Of a stretch of DNA of 64,000 nt, positions 1-11,800 are shown one piece after another. This stretch comes from Hawksworthiomyces lignivorus (Eukaryota > Ascomycota > Sordariomycetes > Ophiostomatales > Ophiostomataceae). A model generated the notes under the pieces. It made no database searches, was not told where the DNA came from, and was given only the letters and a program-made list of their open reading frames with translations. The position numbers and the translations under genes are program-made. Each line of letters begins with the position of its first letter. Within the stretch, counting starts at the first letter, position 1. The stretch covers positions 124,001 through 188,000 of the forward strand of contig NTMA01000021.1 of assembly GCA_002917075.1 (NCBI GenBank), written 5' to 3'.

Positions 1-412
1 CCAGCTAGAAAAGAAGCGGGACGCGAAAGCACACAAAGAGACGGCAAGGCTGGCTGAGTAGTGGTGTGGATTCGGCCTTGGCTGGGGCGGGGCAGCAGTG
101 ACGTATTGTCTCTGCTGGCGTCTTAGTGTTGTGTTCTGCTTATGGGGCAGCGCCTACAAAATTACACTGCCTATGTACAATATTATGCACCAAAACCATA
201 TGTCATTATGGCTGAGACAGCCAGGTCTCACTGAAACCACGCGGACTACAGGCTCCCAGAAGATGTGTAATGCTTGCTAGCTCTGCTTGACATGCTTTCT
301 TTTTCTGCATTTCTGCGTAGATGGGATCTCCTGTGACTTGGTCTCCCTAATTCTAATACACATTTCCCTTTTTAGTACCCATAAAACCTCCTGCTAGTAA
401 ACCATGAACATG
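1..412. other. Intergenic, 3' flank of COG6
   Basis: No coding region is supported. The short open frames here have no recognisable content. The right part is presumably the 3' untranslated region and terminator of the COG6-like gene, which reads leftward and stops at 413. Nothing else is seen. Confidence 0.5.
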
Positions 413-2699
413 TCAAGAAAGCAGCACACGGATCTCCACTGTCGTTCGTGGGAACAGAGCACGCAATGTCGTCTCTGGATCTCTGCTCTCATCCTCTTCG
501 AGGAGGAGCTGGTCTGCTGCCTCCAAAATCTCCTCTACGTGCTCGAAATCTACACAAAACTTCTCGGCCGCTTCTTCTGTCAGCTGTCTCGCTAGCTTCG
601 GGTCCTGTAGAGGCTTGAGGTTTTCAATGGCGTCCATCAGGGCTGACGGCAGAAAATCGTCGAGACGCTGGCTAGCCTGTGTCAAGGCGGGAGGCTGCAG
701 CAGATCCAGCTTTATTGCCTTTCTGAGATCATCTTTGCTGCCGGCGTTAAGCATGGGTAATGCAGCAAACAGGTCTTCGACGCCCGACTGCTCGCAGAAG
801 AAGCCATACTGGTTGTCCACGAGAGCACGTGCCCTGCTGTCGATTTCTTCTCGCAGCTTGGCTACGCGGCCCGCAGTAAAATCATACGGGGCAAGAATCT
901 CGCTCGAAGCCGTCAAGCAGTTGATCATGAAAATCAGGCTGTCCACGGACGTCGCTGCTTTCTTGGCCATCTCCTCGCAGCCTGCCAGGAATGGGTCTAG
1001 CGCCTCGGCCAAAATAGGCACAAAGCCCGACTCCCGGCTGTCTGGAGGGACCAGGGACGTATCGTACGTCTTCATGATCGCGACAAGCTGCTCCAAGGCG
1101 TCCTGCAGGAAGTCCGGCTGTGCTGGGTCAGACGGTGCCTGCTCGAACTCTCCGGTTAGCGTCGCCACATGGTCCCGAATCAAGGACCGGAAGTGCCGAA
1201 GTGCTTCCTTTTCCACACCGTTCAACGTTTCCACCAGGCTTGACTGGTCATCGCTGTCGTCGCTGTTGTCGACTGTGTCCCCATTGCTGCCGCTGCTGCG
1301 CCTGTCCTTGCCACTGAGAAGCTTTGCAAAGGTGATTCGGTAAAAGTTGAGAAGGTTGGCGAGCTTGTACGCCAAAATGGTCTCTTCGTTTGTCTGAATG
1401 ACCTGCTCCATGCGCTGCCGCAGGAGACGCGCAACTCCGGACAGGTCGCGGTCGACCAGGTCGTTGAGGGCCTTGATCGGGTCGAACGCGGTTACCTCCT
1501 TGCCGCCCTCTTCGTCTGCTAGGCGCCACACCTCGTTTTCTCGCCCTTCTTTGATGCCCCTTGCCAGCTCGCCGCCATCGGCCACAAACAGCGACTCGAG
1601 CGCCTCGCGCTCGCTGACCGTCGCGGAGTGCGTCCACGCGAGCATGTCGCCTGCATACCGCAAGGGATCATGTGCGGCGAGCTCGATGGGCTTGACGCTG
1701 GGGCGTCGAGTAGTCTTCGCACCGCTCTCGTCGTTTCCTGTGAGCGCTGTGTAAAATGCATCGGAGAGGATACTCTCGCGCGCCTCAGCGAATGAGTCCA
1801 GGCAGTTCTGGAAGAGGGTGGGACGCTCTGCGAGCACGCGTAGGGCCCGGCTCATGGCAGACCCGATCTGCGGGTTTTCTAGATTTAAATTCTTAAATTC
1901 GCGCTGCACCCATCTGTAGAGTTTCTGGTACCCCAGGTTGATGTTCTTAGATGTCTGCTCCATGATCTCTGAGCCGAGAGACTGGTTGTCCTCGAAGCCC
2001 AGGAGAATTTCGCAGTCTTTGCTGATCTTCTTCGCCTTTTTGAGGACGGAAAAGAACCTCTCGTCGACAGGCTCAGCTGTCAGCGTTAGTGCAGCAATCT
2101 CATCCTCTGTAAGGACAAAATGGCCTACAAATGCCGTTAGAAGCTGCCGCCTTGTTTCGACGTTGCGGCGCTTGTCGATCAAGACAGACGCCTCACTGAG
2201 GACCGGTTCAGTCGCGCTGTGCGCTGCGGTGACCTCAGCCTTCATGTCTTCGTATGTCTTATTGAGCTTGCTGATTGTGCCACCTATCCGGCGCAGTTGC
2301 TGTTTTCTGTCAACGCTTGCTTCTCTTTCTGCTGCAGGGGCGCCCAAACTGAACTGAATAACTCACCTCGGCCACCCGGCCAAACTCGGCAATCACCTCG
2401 CCATTGCTGTCAATAACCTCCTTCTGAACATCTAATCTGAGTCGCCGCCGCGTCTCAGCGCTGTTCTGGACCTGTCTCTCGTCTAAAAGAGCAAGAGAGT
2501 CTCGAAACTCGGAGTCTGCATAAGACGCTGACAGCACACTGGTGACTTTGGATGTAAGCGGGTTGTTCAACCCCTTCAGTCCAGACGGCGTCGAAGGTGT
2601 GCGCGGTGACAAAAGTGCAGAACTAAGCGAAGTTGAGCCGGCCAATGAGCTGGAACCGAGCGCTTCGAGTTGAAGCGAACGAGGCCGTTCCGAAACCAT
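413..2699 (-). CDS. COG6: Conserved oligomeric Golgi complex subunit 6
   Basis: Cog6 belongs to lobe B of the eight-subunit COG tethering complex, which captures retrograde vesicles at the Golgi. Two exons on the minus strand are predicted: 2699..2367 and 2299..413. The 67-nt intron has donor GTGAGT and acceptor AACAG. A nearer AG at 2308-2307 would break the frame, so the downstream AG was chosen. The product is about 739 aa, normal for fungal Cog6. It starts with a Ser/Thr/Pro-rich segment (residues 1-50). A helical COG6 region follows, with the conserved stretch [20 protein letters not shown] and the coiled segment [15 protein letters not shown] just after the intron. The rest is the helical-bundle domain. 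The gene is head-to-head with ATG9 across about 800 bp. COG subunits are known to be needed for autophagosome formation and Atg9 traffic in yeast. Assignment is by recognition of the family sequence. Confidence 0.9.
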
Positions 2700-3504
2700 T
2701 TCAGACGAGATAGAAGCAGCGTAACAAGTGCATGTCTCTCTAGAAGGGAATGAGATATAGAGAGGCTCCTAGCTATGGAAGAGGTGCTGACATATCCCTC
2801 TGTCTCTCTCTGTAAGGCGGACAGCAATTGGCGCCGAAAATGTAGCTATTCCGTCTTGGTGGCCTCTACTTGATATTGGCCCAGGTGAGATGAAGCCAGG
2901 TTCGGTGGAGCATTGAAGCGTCCAAAATTAGTGGCAGGCGCTCCGTAGCTGGCGGCACATTAAGCCTAGAAACTGCTCTCTCACCGCCTACCGAAACCGG
3001 CTGCCAGGCTAGGCACACACGTCATTGGCGGCATGGCGGCGGCGGCGCAGTCATTACGTAATCTGCCACAAGAACGCATTTAGCACGAGAGCTTGTCACG
3101 TCTCCCTGTAGCTGGAGGTCATTTGCCCCCTAACCGCAAGGCTCAAGGCAGCACACCTCTTCTGGCACCATCTGACCAACCGCGTCTAATACCACGCTCG
3201 ACCTCGTTTTGCATCCTGGTGGCCACCGTAGCCGTTTTGGCCGACTTGCTGTGTTCCTATTTCTTATCTCATCGCGGACCAGGTTGCCCTCTAGGCAGAA
3301 GAGGCTGCTCGTGTCCGACAACCTTCTCGAAGCATGCCGAGAACCACCGTATCCTACAACGGTTGACTCGTCCCTTGTGGCAGCCGTCTACAATCAAAGA
3401 GTCATTAACCCAAGCCTCGCATCTATAATATTCCTGCTGCTGTGCTTTCTGTCTCCAATTTCTCTTTCGTCGAGCAGCCTGTTTACAGTGGCGAATGCCG
3501 CACG
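2700..3504. promoter_or_regulatory. Divergent promoter region COG6 / ATG9
   Basis: An 805-bp spacer lies between two divergently transcribed genes, so it must hold both promoters and 5' leaders. An ATTGG (inverted CCAAT) occurs near 2826 and another near 3025. No convincing TATA box was found. The open frames in this region, including the one starting at 3209, show no family content. Promoter function is inferred from gene orientation alone. Confidence 0.55.
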
Positions 3505-6500
3505 ATGGCATCTAATCTCTTCTCGCGGTTTGCTCCCTCCTCCGGCCGCGGAGGCCGATCCTTTTACGAAGAACTTCGATCCGGAGACGGCGGCCCCGGT
3601 GAGGAAAGGCTCGATGTCGAAGGGAGAGCTGGCCTGGCGCTGGACGAAGAGAACCTGAACCAGCAGTTTCACGACTATGATCTCGAGCACGCCGATGGCC
3701 TGGGCATGGACGGCAGTCGAGCGACAGTTGAGAGCACGCCAGCCGTCCCAATTTCTGGTGGCGCAGTGCCATCAGCGGACGCCATAAACCGGGCAGCAAG
3801 TCGGGGGCGTGGCCATCGGAACCCTTCCCGGTCACGATGGGCAGCTCACGGCGGTCCAGAAGGCGGCGGCGACGATGATGGCGATAACGACGACGTTCCG
3901 GGCTCTCTCTTGGTCGAGGCGCACGGATCCGACCCGGCTGGCCTGCCTCCGATGCTCAAAGCAACACCCCTGCGATCGAATCCTGCCGACCGCCGGCAGC
4001 ACCCTTCGTCGTCTCGAATAGGCGGCGCCGCCGCCTTGCATGGCACAGCCATCCCAGGACGGGCGACAAGGAAGAACCGTACACAGTGGGAGTCAACGCA
4101 GGCGCACCAACGTCTGCACCCAGACGATGCCGACGGTATTGGCGGCGGTGGCGGCGGCAGCGGCGGTTGGGCAGGCGCCGGAGGGACTGGGGCCGGGAAT
4201 AGCCAGCCTGGAAATGCCCTCCTGTCGTACTTCTTCACGTCCGGCGGAAACCAGAGAAGCACGGCCCACGACAGAGCCATGTGGAGATGGGTTAATGTGA
4301 CCAACCTTGACAACTTCATCCGAGATATCTACGACTACTACCGCGACAGTGGCCTGCGTTGCATCCTCCTAGCTCGGCTCCTTCACCTAGTGTGCGTCTC
4401 TGATCCCTTCTGTGCGGCACTCTCCCAATGCTGTAGCGGATGTGGCTAACTCTTTGAGCAGAAATGTTGCGTTTGTTGCCGTCTTCCTGACGTTCTTGAC
4501 GCAATGTATTGATTACACCAAAATCCGCGGTAGCACCAAGATGGACCAGATCCTGGTTCCCCAGTGCACCAAGAATATGTCCTGGATCTGGAACGTCGGA
4601 CTGTGGTTGTTCACCTTCTACTTTATCTGGAAGACGATGCAGTTTTTCATCTTTGACGTCCGGCGGCTGCTCAACCTCCGGGACTTCTTTGTTCATCTGC
4701 TCCAGATTCCCGAGCACGACATGCAGACAGTGTCGTGGCAGGACGTTGTCGTCAAGATCATGGCACTGCGAGACCAGAATCCCAAGACGGCGACCAACAT
4801 GACTCGGCTGCAGCGCGAGTGGATCGGCAGCCAGTCCAAAGAGAGGCTCGACGCCCACGACATTGCGAATCGCCTGATGCGCCGGGAGAACTACCTGATC
4901 GCCTTGTTCAACAAGGACATCCTTGACCTGACTATTCCGCTTCCCTTCCTGCGGAGCAAACAGCTCCTTACACGCACTCTCGAGTGGACGCTGTGGTTTG
5001 GCGTGCTGGATTTCGTCTTTGACGAAAGGGGTCAAGTCAACCAGGAGTTTCTAAAGGCCAGCCGCCGCAGCCAGCTCAGCCGCATGCTGAAGTCCCGTTT
5101 TCTCTTTGCCGGTTTTATGAACCTGCTTCTGGCCCCATTTGTAGCCTGCTACCTTGTCGTGGTCTACTTCCTCACATACTACAACGTACGACCCTTCTGT
5201 CCTCGCTCTCACCTGGCCTTGTCCCTGTCGTTCAAGTACAAGCTGCTAACTCATTTTTGAAGGAATACCAAAAGAACCCATCTGCACTCGGTGCACGCGC
5301 ATATACGCCACTGGCCGAATGGAAATTCAGAGAATTCAACGAATTGGAGCATCTCTTTGAAGAACGGTTAAACATGTCCTATCCTTTTGCGACGCGCTAT
5401 CTGGACCAATTTCCGAAAAGAAAGACGGAACAGGTGGCTAAGACAGTGGCGTTTATTGCCGGCTCAGTGATGACGGTGCTGGCCATTGCATCGCTGGTCG
5501 ACCCTGAGCTGTTTCTAGGCTTTGAGATCACTCATGACCGGACAGTCCTCTTCTATGTAGGCATTTTCGCCACGGTGTGGGCTACCGCCCGCGGCATGGT
5601 CACAGAAGAAAACAGCGTGTTCGACCCGGAGTATGCGCTGCGAAACGTTATCGAATACACCCACTACGAGCCGGACCACTGGAAAGGACGGCTGCACAGC
5701 TACGATGTGAAGATGGAGTTTTCTGAGCTGTACCAGATCAAGATCAAGATTTTTTTCGAAGAGATCATGAGCATTTTCTTCACTCCGCTGATCCTTTTTA
5801 CGAGCCTGCCGAAGTCCAGCGAGCAGATTATTGATTTTTTCCGAGAGTTCACGATCCACGTCGACGGGCTGGGCTACGTCTGCTCGTTTGCCGTCTTTGA
5901 CTTCAACAAGGGCGTAGGTGGCACAAGCAACCAAAAAAGCCAGCAGCAGCAGCAGCAGCAACAGCAACTGCCGGATACCCTAGGAGGCGGCGGTGACTTG
6001 CGGGACGACTACTATTCAACGAAGCATGGAAAGATGGCCGCGTCATATTACGGCTTTTTGGACAACTACGTTATCAATCCCAAGACGGGAATTCCTGGAC
6101 ACCACCCTCCAGGCGGCGGACGGCACCATTATACGCAGTTTCATCCGCCACCAGCTTTTCCTGGCCTGAACTCGCCCACGTTAGCGGCTGACATGCAGAG
6201 CTCCCGCATCCGCCACCGAGGCGCGGGCACCGGGGGTGGGGCGCTGCGGACGCCCCGCTTTGGTCCAACATCTGTGGCACAGCCGTCGCCGATGGCATCG
6301 ATCTTGCTGGACCCGCACCACCAGCCGTCGGCGTCGTCGTTTGCCAACCGGAGCGTGCACCGGATGCGGCAGGGCGGCGGAGGTGGCGGCCGGTACGCAG
6401 CCGGCGGCGAGAGCTACATTGTCGAAGAGCCGACGATGGAGGACAGCCGCGTGGCTAGAGCAGCGGTGGCAGAGGGCGGCCAGCCGGCCAAGAACGGCGA

Positions 6501-6729
6501 TGACCTGGACGGCCACGACGCCGACCACGAGCTGCCGCTGCCCCACCAGAGCAGTGAGGGCTACCAGAGCGGCGCGGCCCTGGACGAGTCGGCGTGGCAG
6601 ACAACGCCACCGGCGGGCCTGTCGCGGGAGAACAGCGGCGTAGGCGAGGAAGCGGACGTGGGCGTGCTGGGCCTGATGTATCAGTTCCAGCAGTCGCACA
6701 AGAACTACAGGATGGGAGGCGTTCGATGA
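3505..6729 (+). CDS. ATG9: Autophagy-related lipid scramblase Atg9
   Basis: Atg9 is the multispanning scramblase of autophagy vesicles; it seeds the phagophore and re-equilibrates lipids delivered by Atg2. Predicted exons are 3505..4391, 4462..5185 and 5263..6729 (donors GTGCGT and GTACGA), giving about 1025 aa. The start is the ATG beginning MASNLFSR, which matches the usual Atg9 N terminus; an upstream in-frame TTG/CTG extension was ignored. Residues 1-255 are Gly/Ser/Asp-rich and disordered. The conserved core starts near residue 259 (WRWVNVTNLDNFIRDIYDYY), contains several hydrophobic segments, and ends near residue 755 (GLGYVCSFAVFDFNKG). A polyglutamine run begins at about residue 764 (CAG/CAA codons, 5941-5967). 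The remaining 260 residues are Gly/Pro/His-rich. The protein is slightly longer than most relatives because of the low-complexity ends. Confidence 0.95.
5941..5968 (+). repeat. CAG/CAA tract coding polyglutamine in Atg9
   Basis: A near-perfect CAG microsatellite with CAA interruptions encodes about nine consecutive glutamines just after the conserved Atg9 core. Such tracts are prone to length variation between strains. Confidence 0.85.
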
Positions 6730-7784
6730 GCAGACCGGCGATCGGAGGGGGCGGGGCATTTCTCTCCTATATATTAGATCTCTGTGTCGATGTTCACTTT
6801 TGGTTTGTCCTTTTTTTTTTATGGATTTGGGGGCGTACGTAAACATGGAACTCCGTCTGTTTGTAACGTGTCACATAGCATCTGGAGGGTTGGGAACACT
6901 GGCATAGTCGCTTTATTTTGGAACCCCAGACCGGCCTCGCTGAATCGTACCAGTCACACCGCATATCGCAGGAGAGGGAAGTGCATACGAGATTTTTTTG
7001 TGATGAGCTCACGATTGTTGCTATCGGGCAAAGCCAGACCGAATGCCTTGCAATTCTGATCATGCGGATGGACAGGGATTTTGCAGTGACCAGCAGAAGG
7101 GTTTGGAGTAAGGCATAGGACGTAGATCGGAGACAAATCGCAGTCCAATCATTTGATACGCAATATAGACAGTACTGCAAAATACGATGCAAGATAAGAT
7201 ACGTGCGCATATATCATGGAAGCTGATTCTCCGGGCAAAAGTGCTGCTTGCTTGGTTTTCCAGGGCGGGGCAGTGGCGACGGATATTTCCGCATACGGTA
7301 AATTACAATTGTGAGCGGAAGACGGAAGCGAAACACTCTCACGATAGCAGTAAGACAGGCAGACACAGAAAAAAACATGGAAGACAGCTGAATCTCGGCC
7401 CCCATTGATGCCCCCTATCATAGCCACCATCGTCGCCTCCATCTCATGGTGCTCACTGCCTGCTTATTTGCCACCAAGTAAGCTTTTTTTTATTTTTATT
7501 TATTTTTATTTTTTTTTGTCCGCTTGTTTGGCGTGTCGTTCATCCAATATCGAACTGCAGGTTGCGGCCGTCGCATTTCAGCTCCGTCCCGCAAGAGGGC
7601 AAGCAAGGTACCAGCCCAAGAATAAGCTGCGTATTCTGGCAAGGAGAATTGCCTGAACGAGCCAAGGGGCCCCTCGTTCATGGGGGTGGCCTGGCCAATC
7701 GGCACCCCCTAGATCGGCTTCTAGCCTGGCCATGTCACTGCGACTATGTATGATATGTGAAAAAAGACAGCTCTTGAGCAGTAG

Positions 7785-7890
7785 TGCGCGTGTGTAGTGC
7801 GTATAGTGTGTAGACGTATAGTGTGTATAGTGTGTATAGTGTGTATACATACTCCGTAGTGTGCGTATTGTGTAATAGTGCGTATATGTA
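7785..7890. repeat. Degenerate 9-bp GT-rich tandem repeat
   Basis: The consensus unit is close to TAGTGTGTA. Two to three near-perfect copies lie at about 7819-7845, with diverged copies on both sides. It is intergenic. Long antisense open frames rich in Thr/His/Tyr across it are a by-product of the repeat. Confidence 0.75.
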
Positions 7891-8003
7891 AGCATGTGCT
7901 CTTAAACGGAGTTTGCCAGCTGCTTTGCTCCGAGCTTGGTAGCGCGACTGACGTGCAGCGCGCTGTGTCACTCGGGGCTTCTCAGTCCCTTAAAATATAC
8001 CGC

Positions 8004-8069
8004 CTAGCACGCCCCTAGCACACTTCTAGCACGCCCTCAGCACGCCCCCAGCGCGTCCCCAGCACGCCC
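8004..8069. repeat. Six-copy 11-bp tandem repeat
   Basis: Six consecutive 11-bp units with consensus CTAGCACGCCC or CCAGCACGCCC: 8004-8014, 8015-8025, 8026-8036, 8037-8047, 8048-8058 and 8059-8069. The units differ by one to three bases. The array lies about 0.8 kb upstream of the exportin start codon. Confidence 0.85.
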
Positions 8070-8864
8070 CCCGTATCCACTGCTATAGCACTGTCCAACT
8101 CGAGTTTAGCGCCCACTGCCTGGACCCCTCCTCGTTCTGCTCGACTTTGCCCTGTCTTGACCTGTCGGTCTGTCACTGTTCGGTCGTCTCTTCCTCCTTT
8201 GGTAATGACTGCCAGTGACTGCAAGTGACTTTTTTTTTTTTGCCCTTCTGCCTCCTTCACCGGTCTCTGAGAATCCCCCATCTGCCCGGCTCTCCCTCTC
8301 GTGTCGTCTCTTCTCTTTTCTTCTTCTTTTCTTGTTCCTGTCTTGCTTCTTTTCACCTCCCCTTTGGCTTTCTTCTTGCTCTCCTGCTATTTCTCTCCAT
8401 TGTCGTGTCGTGTGTTTCCGCCACTTTCCTTTCCCGTGTCTCGTCTCATCGTGTAGAGAGCAGATCACAGGCCATTGGCATATCTTCGTCTGCTCCAACG
8501 TCACCTCGTATTCTCAGCTTCGTCCTTTTGTAATTCTCGTCTCTTTCTTTCGTCCTCTCTCTTTTCTTCCTTCTAGTTTCTTTTCTCTTGTATTTCTACT
8601 TAGTCTCCGCCACGATATCTACGCTATCTTATATGCCACCAGCATCCTAGAACCAAGCTCCGACATTTCGCCGCCTTTTCTCTTACCAACACCAGACCTC
8701 CCCTCCTGACGTATCCCGACTCGAACGAAGGCAATAGCAAGGCAGCTTCGCTTGGCACAGGTCGTGCGTGTGCAGCGCGCCAAGAAGGGCCCATCAGAGC
8801 CGCGGTGAGACCCATAGAGCCAGAGCCAGAGCTACCAACCATAGCCGCCGCTGTCGCCGGAGCT

Positions 8865-11800
8865 ATGGCGAACCACTTCTCCAACGGGGCGGATGGAAGC
8901 GGCCTCGATGCGGCGGCTGCCATCGCCGCAAACGAGCCCCAGGAGGTGCTACTGCCCAAGATCACCAGCGCCCTCGAGCTGATCTACAACCCGCACTCCA
9001 CCAACCAGGCCCGCCAGGAGGCCCAGAAGTACCTTGAGGTGGTCAAGGACGCCAGTCAGGGCCCTTCTGTCGGCTTTACCCTCGCCGCCGACGCCGCCAA
9101 TCCGCCCGTCGTCCGCCATTTTGGCCTCTCCGTGCTCGAGCATGCCATCAAGCATAAGTGGGCCCTCTTCTCCGCCGAGCAGACCGCTTGGATCCGCCGC
9201 TGGGTGCTGGAACTGGCCGAGAAGGTCTCCAAGGCGGACGCCTCCTTCCTCCGTAACAAGGTCGGTCTCCTGTGGGTCGAGGTCGCCAAGCGCTCCTGGG
9301 CCAGCGACTGGATGGACATGGACGCCCAGCTGGTCCAGCTGTGGCAGATCCCCGGCGACAACGTGCACAAGGAGCTCGTCCTCTACGTGCTGGAGACCAT
9401 GTCCGACGAGGTGTTCACCGGCGACGACGCCGTCGTGGCGCTGCGGGAGGGCGTCCTTAGCAAGGCCTGCGTCGACATCTTCACGCCCGCCGCCGTCCTC
9501 AACGAGTGCTTCCCCAACCGCGTGACCACCCCCAACGTCCGCGCCGGCGACGAGGGCTGGCTGCTCCGCGTGACCGAGCTGCTGCGCGACTGCAACGGCG
9601 CCGACGTCCAGAGCAACGACGACGCCCGCACCTGTGCCGTCCGCGCCCTCGCCGTCTTCACCTCGCTGCTGCCGTGGGCCATTCCCAAGGCCATCACCGC
9701 CTGCCAGTGCGTCCCGACCTTGTGTGCGAGCCTGGCCGCGCCTCACGTGGCCGTCCAAAAGGGCGCCCTCGAGGCCCTGCATGCTCTCTACGCGCGCAAC
9801 CACTTCACCGAGGAGGAGTTTGTCGACCTCGTCGTGCCCATGTACGAGAGCAAATACGTCGATCTCTACAGCCGGCTGTTTGAGTGGTCCAAGGTCGACG
9901 TGGAAGACATCGACGACGACAAATACCAGTTTGCAAAGAAGTTCTCCGAGGTGAGTGTCTACGGACGCAAGACGTGATGCTTGTTTTCTCCTTTTGTCAC
10001 CACCATCTGAACGCTGAACTGACTGTTGCAGATGCTCTCTTGCCTTGGCAACTACTTGGATCGCCGCTTCCATAACCTGCCGGCAGGTGTGGATGTTCAG
10101 CGATTTGTAGAGCTCCTTATCCAGGTTGTGCAGAGCCCCAGCTTGGTCGTCTCCATCCCAGTTTTGGTTACTTGGACACGTCTACTGGCTCACCGCAACA
10201 TTGGCCCGTTAATCGCCAACACACCCCTTATTGGACCGCTTCTCGAAGTCTGCAGCTCGAGGCTGATCCGCTACGAGAGCCTGCCAGAGGATACTCAGGA
10301 CCCTTCATATCTCTTTCTTCTAGAGGACACCGACACAATCCCCGAGCGCCACGCCTTCTTGGGCAACTACCGGCGCTACAGCTCACAAGTCATCGAGGCG
10401 ATTGTGCAGCTCAAGCTTGTGGATGCCTTCCGACACATCCTTGCCCAGGCTGAAAACACTCTGCAGCATCTCTACGACGACGGGCAGTCGTTCAAAGGTT
10501 CGCTTGCGCCTTGCACAGTGCCGCACAAAGACACACCAAGCTAACTTTGCCTTGTTTAGTCTTGAATTACAACAGGAATTCTATGCCCGTCCTGCGCGTT
10601 GACGCGCATTTTACCGTGGTCGAAGCAGCTCTGAAAGGCTACATGAAATGGAGGACATCTTCCTCGAAGGAGGATCCATCCGAGGTAAGGCGTGGTCCCG
10701 ATGTGGAAGTCGGCATCTTCACGACTGAGCTTTCTGTGCTAAACCGCTATTCACATAGAAACAGCAACAGCGAGCGGCTCTGGAGGCAGAATTTGAGGCC
10801 TGGTCAAACCGCATAGCAGATATGAAATTCGAGGTACGTCGGAAGACTCGTATTGGAGTGTATCCACTTGAGCCTAAGACTCACAATTTCTGCAGGACCC
10901 ATGCATTAGAAAACGCATTCTGCAGCTCCTGGTTGCCTTCTCAATTACCGCTTTGGATCGGTACCCCAGCTTTATGCTGAAGGTTCTTGAGCACATTCTA
11001 GTCACATGGCCCAGTCCAAAGGAGCCCGAGCACAGGGCGTTCAATGAGGCCATTAAGGAGCTGCAGTCCGAGAGCATGGTTGAGCTGCAGCGTCTGGCAA
11101 CCAAGCAGCCGGACCATTTGCTGAACGTATACGACCAGCTGGAGGCTAAGGTCAACGAGCTGGTGGCGTCTGGCACTCTTGACGAAAAACGCCAAGTTGC
11201 GTACCAGAGTTTCCTGTTTCTTATTATTCACCGGACAAGTCACATCGACCAAGGCACCCGTGTTCAGCGGCTACAAGCCTTCCTCGAACCAGTACAGGCT
11301 CAATGGCGGACGCCAGATCTAGAACGCGCACTCTCTTCTTACAGCAGCTTCTGCGAGCTTGTCGGTCTGGACAAGGCACAGCTGTACATTGCACAGAAGC
11401 GGATCGACCAGGTGGCCGACTGGGGCTCGATTGAACTAGACGCCGACGGCCTCGCCCTTCAGGCGGACCTCGAAGCACGACAGACTCTTTTACCATTGCG
11501 GTCGACCAAGACGTTTCTGACCGCGTCAGTAGAGAGGATCGATCGCCAGTCAGATGCGTTTCAGGCTTCCTGCGTGCTGTGGCAAGACGCGCTGCCGCAG
11601 ATCCTAACTCGTCTGCTGCAGTTCTTGGATCACGCGCACGCCGCCCACAACCATAACAGCTGGACACTGCTACCGGAAGAAATGCGGCCATCCGTGGGAC
11701 GGCTACTCACCGACCGGTTCTGGCAGTCCGGCATATCCGAGGGCAGCAAGGACGACTTCTATGCGCGTGTCATGGAGCGGAAGGGAACGATGGAAGGCCT

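Larger units (their letters stand above)
6730..8864. other. Intergenic, ATG9 3' flank and exportin 5' leader
   Basis: No recognisable gene. The left part is the ATG9 3' region. The middle holds two short-period arrays (7785-7890 and 8004-8069, listed separately). From about 8100 to 8700 the plus strand is strongly pyrimidine-rich (C/T runs), typical of fungal core promoters and 5' leaders, and it leads to the exportin start codon. Confidence 0.5.

Noticed and set aside
615..1343. A 242-codon open frame on the plus strand
   Set aside because: It is the mirror of COG6 exon 2 and is Ser/Arg-rich without recognisable content.
2307..2311. Alternative COG6 acceptor at the first AG of GACAG
   Set aside because: Using this AG puts exon 2 out of frame with exon 1. 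The AG eight bases further along restores [14 protein letters not shown].
4316..5035. A 239-codon open frame on the minus strand
   Set aside because: It overlaps conserved ATG9 exons 1 and 2 and crosses a clear ATG9 intron.
7785..7890. Possible CRISPR-like or regulatory array
   Set aside because: The units are directly adjacent, 9 bp long and without spacers. The organism is a eukaryote. It is a microsatellite-type repeat.
8949..10073. A 374-codon open frame on the minus strand
   Set aside because: It is antisense to exon 1 of the exportin gene. The coding strand has strong C/G wobble, which creates long stop-free antisense frames. The translated content is Gly/Val/Asp-rich without a family pattern.
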